Source: Nemertoderma westbladi
Lineage: Eukaryota > Xenacoelomorpha > Nemertodermatida > Nemertodermatidae
Length of the DNA stretch: 58,862 nucleotides
Reading direction: 5' to 3'
Assembly: GCA_032718475.1 (NCBI GenBank)
Contig: JAUCBJ010003057.1
Span: 1 to 58,862, forward strand
Shown in pieces: positions 33,941 to 43,969 of this stretch. The stretch's first letter is position 1. Each line of letters opens with the position of its first letter. Made by a program: the position numbers and the translations under genes. The notes below the pieces were generated by a model. That model made no database searches, was not told where the DNA came from, and saw nothing but the letters and a program-made list of their open reading frames with translations.

Positions 33941-36627
33941 TTAACATACATGGTCAACGTCGATATATCGAGCCTCCAACCCCCCATGTTCGCATTCCCA
34001 GTTCTGGAGCGCTTTCTCCAATATCTTATCGACTTTAGCGGCTCTTTCGTCCCGGTTTAACAAACCCACAAACAACTTCGACCAAGTGACCGTTGGTAAT
34101 CGAACATAGAGTTCTAGTTTCTTATCAACTGCGGTGACAAATAGAACATATTGTGATTAATAGCTAGAATGGTATTGAAATATTTTAAATTTTTTTAATT
34201 TTTCATATTTTCATAACAAATTATGGTGGATTGTTAACCTGAGCTGGAGGGTTTGTGGGGTGTGGGGGGTTTGGAGGGTGTGGAGGGGGGGGGGGGGGGT
34301 TGTCACTAATTCCGAAAAAAAAATTTGATTTTTCAGATTCAATCCCCAATGGGTGCAGATTTTTATGAGAATTTCAAAACTTCGAACCGTTTGTTAATAG
34401 CTCATGTAGTTCAAAAGTAATAATGTTAACCTTATTAAACTTAGTGTCTGGGAATAGTAGCTGTCTGGGGTTGTGTTTTCTGACGGGTTGTCTGTCAAAA
34501 TATAAAAAAAAGCATTCATCCTAGGTAATAAGTTGTCATGAGGGTTTTCCTGGTAGCTGATTTCATACCAAACGCCAGTTTTAACGAAAACTACTATGTC
34601 TTTATGGTCTCTGTCAGTCTGTCTGTCCATCTGACGATCGGTCTATCTAAATATAAGGACATCACACCACCAAGCTAAAACAATTTTGTTGAGGTTTTCC
34701 ATCGCTGATTTAAATTCCAAAGTCAGTTTTCAAATTTAGCGAAGTCTATTATGTCTGTCTGTCGGTCTTTGTATGTCCGTCTGTAAAAGTAAATGGAAAG
34801 CACACTAACTAGCTAAAAATTTTGTTATGAGTGTTTTCATGGTTGGCGATTTAATTTTCCATGTCAGTTCTCATGTATGACGTCATCCACATTGTCTGTT
34901 CATTGGTCATATTGTGACGGACAGACAGACAGCAATTTAGACAGACATCACGCTGTCAAATGAGAAAACTGACTTCAGAAATGAAATCACCGATCCGGAA
35001 AAGCCTTGCAACAAAATTTTCAGCTGGGGTAGGTACATGCTAACATTTCAATTAATTAAATTACCCCGATGATGAATTTGAAAGGCTTTAATCGGCAAAT
35101 GCAATTTATAAATTTTTTAAATTACAGAGGCTTTTCCAAAAATTAACGAATTCGTGAGAGAAATTTGGCATGAATGGTGATTGGGTGATGCTAACACCTA
35201 CCATTTTTTAAATTTTGTTTGTGGTTCCTGAAATATAATATGTTAAAAATTGTCAAATTCAGATAGATTCAGATAAATTAAAGATTTCTAAAACTTTTTT
35301 TGAAAATGTTTTATCTTCCCATTGTATAAAGTGTGCAAAACATAAATGTATTTGGATAAAATCCAGTCTCCTAAATTAGGGGATGAAATTTTTTAGTCAA
35401 TTAGTGATCCCCCACCCCCCCCCCCCCCCCCCCCCCCCCCAACCCCCCCTTCCCATTAATAATACAGTAGTTCCTCATCACGTGATTAACTATTAAATTC
35501 CTCTTTAATATGAAAGAGGCGTAACACATCAATGAACTTACTGTCCCAGTTCTTTAGCAATAGCCGCACCCCATTATCAACATCAATCTCGCATTGTGAC
35601 AATTTTAGAAACACGTCATAAATGATTCTATCATAGTTGGTTTTACGTTTACCTGCAAAGTAAAAAAAATGTAAGACAATTTAATTAGAATGTATTATCG
35701 TCATCGGCAAGTTGATCGATCTCCATGCCTGGAACTGGGATGATTGTCTGGTCTCATCGGCATCATTGATGACATCAACATGCTAATTAATAAGTACTGC
35801 CTGTTCAGGGACCTGATGCAGCATTAACTGCATCGGGAAATGAGAGCGGTCTAACCCTGAGCAATCATTGGTACATCCTTGATCAGACTATACAGATTTT
35901 CATACCGATGGGTCTTACAAAAGTTATTTATCTAGAAATCTAATAGCGGAAATAAAATCTAACTAACTTGTAAATTGGATGCAGTTTAGTCTCCGTTGTG
36001 AGAATCCCATATCAGTAGGGCCAACAGACCCACTTATATCAGTACCAGTATAATAATCAGTTGAACCACTGGTCTCCAGTTGATACAAACCACTGGTCTC
36101 TATATGAACACCGGAAGTACTTGCAGTATACACTGGTTCATTGGATTGGTCAGGATGGCCAATGGCATCGCAGTAGTTAGAGGAACCACTACTTTCCAAA
36201 CGAACACAAGACGACCAACTTTCGTTGAGATCAAACGGACCTTTAATGGCCACACCCACTTGTGTTTCATTGACCACATCCACTTTTGGTTGTTTGGTCA
36301 CGCACAGTTCTGTTTCATTGTCCCCGCCAATTTCTGTTTCCTCTCTTGGAGTCGATGCGCAGACTGGAAGATGATCCAGTAAGAACGGATCCACATTAAC
36401 ATGTAGGTTGGGATCCTCACCAGTTGAACTTGTGTTACAAAAATTGAGAAAATCTCGGAAGTCCTTTGAAGATGGGGAGTTGCTACCATCTTCCTTCACA
36501 ACTAGGCCTACAGGTACCTTATCAGTCAGGAAGTTTTGATTTTGATCCCGTTTCGACTTATTTTTCCTCCAAGCTTTTTTTCTACGTTTTCTTTTCTCCG
36601 ATCTTTCTTTCTTTTTCTCGGCTTCTG
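33941..36627 (-). CDS. 3' part of an unrecognised gene, three exons (36627-35968, 35652-35542, 34128-33941)
   Basis: Exon A starts after ATTGCAG and encodes about 220 residues. It begins with a very basic stretch (EKKKERSEKRKRRKKAWRKN), then an acidic Ser/Thr-rich, probably disordered region, and ends before GTTAGT. Exon B (36 codons plus split codons) starts after TTTGCAG and ends before GTAAGT. Exon C starts after CACCGCAG and ends in TAA after DVDHVC. Both introns are phase 1 and the frame reads through all three exons, which strongly supports a real gene. Exons B and C are compact and helical-looking (LLLKNWD, KILEKALQNWE). I do not recognise the family. The basic run could be a nuclear localisation signal. 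Upstream exons, including the start codon, must lie to the right of 36.7 kb, beyond or within repeat-rich DNA, and were not found. Confidence 0.7.
34519..35040. repeat. interspersed repeat cluster inside the last intron (three direct copies, one inverted)
   Basis: A motif with AGCTAAAATTTTGTT, GGTTTTCC, TGATTT and GTCAGTTTT, followed by GTCTGTCTGTC, occurs at about 34519-34625, 34672-34793 and 34811-34908. It occurs in reverse complement at about 34918-35040. The inverted pair could fold into a hairpin or mark an element with terminal repeats. It lies in the intron between exons B and C. Confidence 0.55.
35415..35440. repeat. poly(C) tract, 26 bp
   Basis: An uninterrupted C run in the same intron as the repeat cluster. 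On the minus (transcribed) strand it is a G run able in principle to form a quadruplex. Homopolymer length is prone to sequencing error. Confidence 0.8.
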
Positions 36628-36703
36628 CTGCAATACAATAATTGATCTCAATTAACGTAATGTGCATTTTTACTGTTTGTGCCGATATTTTGATTAGTTT
36701 TCA

Positions 36704-37511
36704 TTAACTAAGTACCACGTCTACGGACATTGACCCACGACTCAGTAACTAAGTACCACGTCTAGGGTCAGTGACACCCGACTCAGTAACTAAGTACCAC
36801 GTCTAGGGACAGTGACCCCGACTCAGTAACTAAGTACCACGTCTAGGGACAGTGACCCACGACTCAGTAACTAAGTACCACGTCTAGGGACAGTGACCCC
36901 GACTCAGTAACTAAGTACCACGTCTAGGGACAGTGACCCACGACTCAGTAACTAAGTACCACGTCTAGGGACAGTGACCCACGACTCAGTAACTAAGTAC
37001 CACGTCTAGGGACAGTGACCCACGACTCAGTAACTAAGTACCACGTCTAGGGACAGTGACACCCGACTCAGTAACTAAGTACCACGTCTAGGGACAGTGA
37101 CCCCGACTCAGTAACTAAGTACCACGTCTAGGGACAGTGACCCCGACTCAGTAACTAAGTACCACGTCTAGGGACAGTGACCCACGACTCAGTAACTAAG
37201 TACCACGTCTAGGGACAGTGACACCCGACTCAGTAACTAAGTACCACGTCTAGGGACAGTGACCCCGACTCAGTAACTAAGTACCACGTCTAGGGACAGT
37301 GACCCCACGACTCAGTAACTAAGTACCACGTCTAGGGACAGTGACCCCGACTCAGTAACTAAGTACCACGTCTAGGGACAGTGACCCACGACTCAGTAAC
37401 TAAGTACCACGTCTAGGGACAGTGACCCACACGACTCAGTAACTAAGTACCACGTCTAGGGACAGTGACCCCGACTCAGTAACTAAGTACCACGTCTAGG
37501 GACAGTGGCCC
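36704..37511. repeat. 40-bp minisatellite, about 20 copies
   Basis: The unit contains ACTCAGTAACTAAGTACCAC and GTCTAGGGACAGTGACC. Unit ends vary as CCCG, CCACG, ACCCG or CCCACG, making 40-42 bp. It begins about 75 bases upstream of exon A of the three-exon gene, so it probably lies in that gene's upstream intron. Confidence 0.9.
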
Positions 37512-38121
37512 AGACAAATTGTTCATCATCATATATATTGATATATGTTTAATTCAGTCAAGCCGACAAATATAAGGGTAGATATAAGCACTGTACTGCA
37601 CGTTAAAGAGCGATTTTAACACAATATATTAATATTAAATAGCATATATAATAATATATTAATAATACGAATAAAGATTAAAATGTTGCTTTGCACAATA
37701 AGTTGGCGAGTAAAAAGGCGGCGCAGCGCCAACAACAAGTAAAATGGACTATATAAGTTTATAATGTCCAATAAAACTACGAACTGTCGAGTAAATAAAA
37801 GCTTTCCGTAAGTAAATTCATATAAGATTGTCGAATAAGTAAAGTGAAGTAAGGAGAAAGAGCCCCATAAAATAAAACATCATGACTATAGAATTGAGCA
37901 AATCAGCTAAGACTATGTACTTCATCCTAGTGAAAGATTCTCGTGTTTCTTTGAGTATAAACACTCCATAAACTAAACAATCCCAATTGTATCGCTGCTT
38001 TAGGCAGATGTGAGTGAAGTATATCAGCAATTTGTAGTTCAAGAATAACAGGCTTTCAAGAATAACCGCTTTCAAATAACCGGAATTCCGGAATAACCGG
38101 AATTCAAGAAAAACAGGCTTT
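37512..38121. other. gene-free AT-rich stretch
   Basis: Very AT-rich to about 37680. Around 38040-38110 short repeats of AATAACCGGAATTC and ACAGGCTTT occur. The 85-codon minus frame at 37818-38075 is hydrophobic, AT-driven and unrecognised, and is not accepted. Confidence 0.4.
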
Positions 38122-38661
38122 GGTTTTCACTAAAAAGTGAAAAACCAAGGTTACAGAAGGGCTGCATCTAACGGGGTAGCTCAGTTGGTTGAGCGCCGGG
38201 CCTGCAATCTATTGGTTGTAGGTTCAGCCCCGCCAGGGTCCACTCAGCCTTCCATCCACTGGGGTCGATAAAATGATTACCAGTTAAATAACTGGGAGCA
38301 AATGTTGGCATAGGAGTAGCGCCCACCCCTACCCTCGGGTATCAGATAGGAGTAGCGCCCACCCCTACCCTCGGGTATCAGATAGGAGTAGCGCCCACCC
38401 CTACCCTCGGGTATCAGCTACGCTTTTTTTTGCTTTGAATCTAACCAAACTAATAAACGAATTCGAATCCGTACAGGTTATAAGCTAGAAACCAAGCCAA
38501 ATAATACACGTTCGTGGGGCCTTCGCTCACTAAGGCTCACTCACTTCGTGGCTCGCCCCACACTTAACAAGGAGAAATGTAAAAAATACAAATTCTTCGT
38601 ATATATTAAATTCCAATAAAATTTCGACCGAAAGTGAAAACCGGGTATTCTTCACATGGGC
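38122..38661 (-). mobile_element. MITE copy 3, truncated, interrupted by a SINE
   Basis: In reverse complement this matches the MITE at 54656-54941. GGTTACAGAAGGGCT and ATCTAACC match the element's middle, ACAGGTTATAAG follows, and CCAATAAAATTTCGACCG with GGTATTCTTCACATGGGC ends it at 38661. The outer left end is missing. The SINE at 38173-38438 sits inside. A GC-rich piece around 38507-38570 (GTGGGGCC ... GGCTCGCCCCAC) is absent from the other copies and may be a further insertion. Confidence 0.65.
38173..38438 (+). mobile_element. tRNA-derived SINE with flanking 7-bp duplication
   Basis: The head has a polymerase III A box (TAGCTCAGTTGG) and a B box (GGTTCAGCCCC) at tRNA-like spacing. The body CACTCAGCCTTCCATCC and GGGGTCGATAAAATGA resembles a conserved SINE central domain that I associate with molluscan elements (from memory). 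Three copies of a 36-bp unit (ATAGGAGTAGCGCCC...) follow at 38310-38417, then a T-rich tail. ATCTAAC directly precedes (38166-38172) and follows (38439-38445) the element, a target-site duplication within the MITE sequence. Confidence 0.75.
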
Positions 38662-39526
38662 GTCTGGGTTTGCGCACCAGGTACGAAATTGTAATGTCTG
38701 GGCACGGCTTGACACCTGGGACCTGACCTCCCAGCTAGAAGAAAAGCGTCCACCAGTGACCAGCTAGCTGTAGGTTCATTAAAAGAAATACCATAAATAC
38801 CGGTACATTAGCTACTCGACGTTACCTTTAATTTTCTTCCACGTTTCAAGAAAATATGGGATAATTATATGGAATAACAAGTAGTCGTTTTCCACTACTA
38901 GGTCCATCGTCAGATGCTCAGATCGTCTCTGCACACAGACGACCATACAGACGTACACTGGCAAGGAAATGGCAGGCGAATTTACAGCCGTGAATTACAA
39001 AATTAAATTAGTACATAATATCCATGTGTGTGTGTAGTTCTACTTACTTCCATATTTACATACATGTATACTACTAAAATTATAAAAGTAACTGTATACT
39101 GGTATTAATTGGTATATGGTACTAATGTTAGGTTAGGACAGTAGGGAATCGAATATATTAATATATTATAGCCTAAGCGAATGACTTGTTGGCCTATTGC
39201 AGAACAGGCCTAATCAATATTGTAAGTCTGATCAATAATTAGTAACTTTTATTTTGTAGCGAAAATAATACTTATTAACATTTAAATCTTTATACATAAA
39301 TAATTAATTTATACACAAAAATAAATTAACCTATTAAAGAACCTTTATCATCTCGACAAAAGATCTCGACATCTCGACAATGCGGCCATGCGCAATGGTA
39401 AGAGTAACATAGAAAAATACCTTATTACTTATAGATGTTCTTAGTAATCGCAAAATGAAAAGCATTGCTATATGAATGAATAACCTTCGTAAGATATGAT
39501 TGGTCACAAGATGGGGGCCCTGGAAC

Positions 39527-39646
39527 ATGAGCAAAGACGTCGAGAATTTAGATGGAATTCCGGCTGGTAACGGTTGGGACTCAAATAATAGTGCATTATT
39601 ATCATTGTCACAATATGGCTTGGCTGATGTAAACAATCTATCGTAA
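39527..39646 (+). CDS. short plus-strand frame, possible first coding exon (39 codons)
   Basis: An ATG at 39527 opens a frame beginning MSKDVENLDG and closing at TAA 39644-39646. Codon content looks less AT-driven than its surroundings. ATTGG at 39498-39502 and CAAGATGGGGG just upstream resemble CCAAT and YY1-type elements. A donor-like GTAACG falls after codon 14, so it could be a first exon. No downstream exon was found. Chance is the main alternative. Confidence 0.15.
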   Translation: MSKDVENLDGIPAGNGWDSNNSALLSLSQYGLADVNNLS

Positions 39647-39687
39647 TCATAATAATATATGAGCTCTGTCTGTAATGAATTACTTTC

Positions 39688-39709
39688 ATTGGATAATGTA
39701 ATGACGTCA
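39688..39709. promoter_or_regulatory. CCAAT box and palindromic CRE
   Basis: ATTGG at 39688-39692 is followed nine bases later by a perfect CRE, TGACGTCA, at 39702-39709. This spacing is typical of promoters, but no gene start is firmly linked to it. Confidence 0.25.
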
Positions 39710-40429
39710 ATATTTGGGCTTATTGTAGCGGTTTGTTTTTAATGATATCCTCTCTCGTTTAAATAAATCGTGTTTTACTATCGTGTTTTGGCAGGCCTCG
39801 GCTTTAGACAAAAACTACCCAGTCTAAAGACGGGTGCTTTATTATTATGAAGTAATAATAAGTATCTCTTCAATTTCTTATGAAAACAACGGCGTAATGT
39901 TAATTATTAATTTATTTACGCGCTTTATAGGCTTAATAGGGTTGGTGCGTGAAATAATTGTTGGGCTAGAAACAATTGAACAAGGGGTAATAAGGTGTCC
40001 TGAATCGAGTGGAGGGGTGTGGTTTTTGTAAAAACACGTGGAAACGGTCGAAATAACAGGTTTAAGTAAGGACGGGCAAATTTTTAAAATCTGTAGCAAC
40101 CAATCACAGCCGATTTTCAAAATTTGCTTTACGAAGCAATATAACATCTGGAGAAAACAGAAATCTCTGTGTTTTATAGTAGGTCTACTATCTTGAAAGG
40201 GTTGTGGATGTCCGTGTACTATTGCGAGCTATTTTCAAGTCAGTCTTGATACTGGGAAACCAAAACAATAAGGAAAGTGAAGGAACACTTTTTGGAACTT
40301 TTATAGATACAAAGCCGTTTTAGGAGCTTATCGTGCCAGAGGCACGAGAAAGCCATTACAATTGGATTTGGGGAGCATTTATTTATTTTGGTGTTGAATA
40401 ATTGTTTTTGGTGTTTGAATAATTTTTCT

Positions 40430-41263
40430 AGGTTTGCCCTAGTGGACCCTTTGCTCTAGTGGACCCTTTTCCCTAGTGGACCCTTTGCTCTAGTGGACCC
40501 TTTGCTCTAGTGGACCCTTTGCTCTAGGGGACCCTTTGACCTTGTGGACCCTTTGCCCTAGTGTACCCTTTGCCCTAGTGGGCCCTTTGCCCTAGGGGAC
40601 CCTTTGCTCTAGTGGACCCTTTGACCTAGTGGACCCTTTGCCCTAGTGTACCCTCTGCTCTAGTGGGCCCTTTGCCCTAGTGGACCCTTTGCCCTAGTGG
40701 ACCATTGCCATGGTGGACCATTTGACCTAGTGGACCCTTTACCCTATTGGACCCTTTGCCCTAGTGGACCCTTTGACCTAGTGGACCCTTTGCCATAGTG
40801 GTCCTTTTGCCCTAGTGGACCCTTTGCCCTTGTGGACCCTTTTCCCTAGTGGACCCTTTGCCCTAGTGGACCCTTTGCCCTTGTCGACCCTTTGCCTTAG
40901 TGGACCCTTCACCCTATTGGACCCTTTGCCCTAGTGGACCCTTTGCTCTAGTGGACCCTTTTCCCTAGTGGACCCTTTGCTCTAGTGGACCCTTTGACCT
41001 AGTGGACCCTTTGCCATAGTGGTCCCTTTGCCCTAGTGGACCCTTTGCCCTTGTGGACCCTTTTCCCTAGTGGACCCTTTGCCCTAGTGGACCCTTTGCC
41101 CTTGTCGACCCTTTGCCTTAGTGGACCCTTCACCCTATTGGACCCTTTGCCCTAGTGGACCCTTTGCTCTAGTGGACCCTTTTCCCTAGTGGACCCTTTG
41201 CTCTAGTGGACCCTTTGCTCTAGTGGACCCTTTGCTCTAGTGGACCCTTTGACCTTGTGGACC
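40430..41263. repeat. 18-bp minisatellite, left block, about 46 units
   Basis: The unit is CCCTAGTGGACCCTTTGC with many variants (CTCTAG, GACCTAG, CCCTTGTCG, CATTGCCATGGTGG). A 221-bp higher-order repeat is visible: CTTGTCGACCC with the following variant series occurs at 40880 and 41101. It ends at the Gypsy LTR. Confidence 0.9.
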
Positions 41264-41479
41264 TGAAGAATCCGAATAAAGGTATTCTAGATTGCAACGA
41301 TAATAATAATCAATAGCTTTATTCAACAAAAGTAAGAAAAAGGACAACGGACAGACTAAAAATCAACGGTAGGCACAAACCGGTAAAAAGAAAAACCCAG
41401 TTAGCAGTCTGTTGCAGTTAGTACTGTAGTGTGTGTCATAAACAAAGATACTGTAGATATCGCAGTTTGTGGCGCCACA
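41264..41479 (-). mobile_element. probable 3' LTR of the truncated Gypsy element, 216 bp
   Basis: On the minus strand it starts TGTGGCGCCACA and ends TTCTTCA, so it has the usual TG...CA ends. It is preceded by a 21-base G run that would serve as the polypurine tract, and contains TTGAATAAAGC, a poly(A) signal, about 70 bases before its end. No second LTR is in the window, so the call rests on structure alone. Confidence 0.6.
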
Positions 41480-41510
41480 ACCCCCCCCCCCCCCCCCCCC
41501 CAGAGGAGGA

Positions 41511-42052
41511 CTACGACGCGATGATAGCTGCCTGGAAACGAACGGGCTGTCTGATAGAGCGGCCTGACCTGGAAGTTAGTAGTGGCGCTGGAGGAGGCAG
41601 GATTGGTGTAGGAGGCGGCGCTGGAGTCGGCACAGCTTGAAGACCTGCGACTTCTGCCCAAGTAGGTGGTGACCGCGAGATGTAAGCCGGCTTCAGCCTA
41701 TCGATGGAGACGTTATCCGGCTTGCCATTCACTTCTAGGGTGTAGTGCTTGTCGTGTTGTGCCAGGATCTTGAAGGGTCCATTGTATGGCCGCTCCAGCG
41801 GTTGTTTGGCCTTCTTGTCCACGCGGACATATACGTAGCCAGTGGCCGCTAGGTGGGCTGGCACCTGCGGCGTGCGTTCGGTGTGATGTGCTGGTGGAGG
41901 TGGGAGAGCCTTGCGCATGTCTGCCTGTAGCTGGCGGGCGAACGTCTCTGACGGCTGCAAGGTGCGGGCGTCGTGAGACTGCAAGAACTCGCCCGGGAGG
42001 CGGAGGGACTCGCCATACACTAGATCGGCCGGCGAGCAGTCAGGGTCCTCTC
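41511..42052 (-). pseudogene. Ty3/Gypsy pol C-terminus, 5'-truncated
   Basis: The frame enters from the minisatellite border at 42052 and reads through CSPADLVYGESLRLPGEF, the end of the integrase core. It continues through YVYVRVDKKAKQPLERPYNG and PFKILAQ to RLKPAYI, the SH3-like integrase C-terminal domain. A Pro-rich tail ends at the stop at 41511. No catalytic residue remains. The LTR follows directly, so this is the 3' end of an element whose 5' part has been lost to or replaced by the array. Confidence 0.85.
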
Positions 42053-42950
42053 TTTGCCCTAGTGGGTCCTTTGCCCTAGGGGAACCTTTACTCTAGTGGA
42101 CCCTTTGACCTAGTGGACCCTTTACCCTAGTGTACCATCTGCTCTAGTGGGCCCTTTGCCCTAGTGGACCATTGCCATGGTGGACCATTTGACCTAGTGG
42201 ACCATTTACCCTATTGGACCCTTTGCCCTAGTGGACCCTTTGACCTAGTGGACCCTTTGCCCTAGTGGACCCTTTGCCCTAGTGGACCCTTTGCCCTTGT
42301 GGACCCTTTGCCCTAGTGGACCCTTTGCCCTAGTGAACCCTTTGCCCTAGTCGACCCTTCGCCTAAGTGGACCCTTTGCCATATTGGACCCTTTGCCCTA
42401 GTGGACCATTGCCATGGTGGACCATTTGAACTAGTGGACCCTTTGCCCTAGTGGACCTTTTCCCTAGTGGATCCTTTGCCCTAGTGGACCCTTTGCCCTA
42501 GTCGACCCTTTGCCTTAGTGGACCCTTTACCCTATTGGACCCTTTGCCCTAGTGGACCATTGCCATGGTGGACCATTTGACCTAGTGGACCCTTTGCCCT
42601 AGTGGACCCTTTCCTTAGTGGATCCTTTGCCCTAGTTGACCATTGCCATGGTGGACCATTTGACCTAGTGGACCCTTTGACCTAGTGGACCCTTTGCCCT
42701 AGTGGACCCTTTGCCCTAGTGGACCCTTTGCCCAAGTGGACCCTTTGCCCTAGTGGACCCTTTGCCATAGTGGACCCTTTTCCCTAGTGGACCATTGCCA
42801 TGGTGGACCACTTGACCTAGTGGACCCTTTGTCCTAGTGTACCCTTTGCCCTAGTGGACCCTTTGCCCTAGTGGACCCTTTGCCTTAGTGGACCCTTTGC
42901 CTTAGTGGACCCTTTGCCCTAGTGGACCCTTTGCCCTAGTGGATACAGTT
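42053..42950. repeat. 18-bp minisatellite, right block, about 50 units
   Basis: Same unit as the left block. The variant CATTGCCATGGTGGACCATTT recurs at about 42164, 42407, 42552, 42639 and 42791. The first 150 bases resemble 40571-40745 in variant order (CCCTAGGGG, then TGTACC, then CATTGCCATGG), so left and right blocks share a duplicated segment about 1.48 kb apart. Confidence 0.9.
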
Positions 42951-43450
42951 TCGGAGTGGACCCTTTCAACAACAGTGGTTATGTTTTACCTCACAACCGG
43001 AATTCCAAGAAAATTATATTTTCCTGGAATTAATAAAAATAATTGGCAAACAAAACATGATCACCGTGTAAGTCCCATGCAGGTATCCTACCTCTACACA
43101 TAACAGTCTGATAACTTTCTAATCCTGATTAACTAATAGTTTGAAAGTCATTACGAGGCACCCCAGTTAGCCCAAACAGCTGTGGGGAAATAATGAGCTT
43201 GTTGGAGAACGATCATCTGTTGCATAGACAACCGAATAGACAAAGTGGGCGGAAAAAATATTATTATGGAATTAATGATATTATTCATAAATTATTGTAG
43301 AATGTAGACCGATCTGATAGTGAAATGTATCGATAGCTGAACCCTCAAACTGAAATTAATGCAAATCGGTTCTTTTTATAATATACCTGGGTAGAAACTT
43401 ATAAAAATGTATCTACTAATGTAGCTAAAATATATCTGTAACTTATATTA
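42951..43450. other. gene-free stretch
   Basis: Mixed AT-rich DNA with no coding signal, no tandem repeat and no recognisable element. Confidence 0.5.
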
Positions 43451-43969
43451 TCGCATTTCTTCGAATAAGAGCCTGGGCGTTTAAGTTTATAAATTGCCAA
43501 TTGGGGATGTGTTTATTCGGGGGGGAGGAGGGGGGGGGGGGGTCGTTTATTCGCGGAAGGCGTTTAAGTTCCAAATTATGTGGTTCGAGGGGGGGGGGGG
43601 GGGGGGGGGGCGTTTATATTTATGTTCTAGATTTTCAGCATTTTGAATATAAATACTCTAATAAAGAATGTTGTTAAATTCAAGGAAACAAGTTAAACAA
43701 ATAAAATAATTCAAATAAAATCATGATTATATTTATTACACATACAGCCTATTACCGCGGCCTTACAGTATATTTACCTTCTGTCACATGAGATTTGGCT
43801 CTATATATTAATAGTAATCGTGTGCTAGAGCGCTCACTAATGGTGGCTCGCCCCACATTGTAATATTATTAAACGCCGGGGCGTTTATTCGGGAAGATGT
43901 TTTTGTTGCTAATTTGATGGCAAGGTGGCGTTAATTCGATGGGGACTCTTATTCGAAGAGATGCGGTAT
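43451..43969. mobile_element. non-coding inverted-repeat element with G runs, about 519 bp
   Basis: TCGCATTTCTTCGAATAAGAGCC at the left end is the near reverse complement of GACTCTTATTCGAAGAGATGCGG at the right end. Inside, GCGTTTATTCG or GCGTTTA recurs several times beside G runs of 13 (43530-43542) and 22 (43589-43610). No transposase is present. It is probably a non-autonomous DNA element. The family is not identified. Confidence 0.5.

Larger units (their letters stand above)
38662..40429. other. stretch with no firm gene; possible promoter near 39490-39709
   Basis: Mostly AT-rich. A TG-rich patch lies at 39020-39035. A candidate promoter and small first exon are listed separately. A TTTATTTTGGTGTTGAATAA-like direct repeat precedes the 18-bp minisatellite at 40380-40430. 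Confidence 0.4.

Noticed and set aside
35963-35967. Stop codon TAG as the true end of the exon A frame
   Set aside because: A donor GTTAGT overlaps it and the spliced frame continues in phase through exons B and C.
38173-38245. tRNA gene
   Set aside because: A and B boxes are present, but the sequence continues into a SINE body with tail and target duplication, and no clean cloverleaf is formed.
41431-42079. Plus-strand frames over the Gypsy fragment
   Set aside because: Antisense shadows, one formed by the poly(C) tract.
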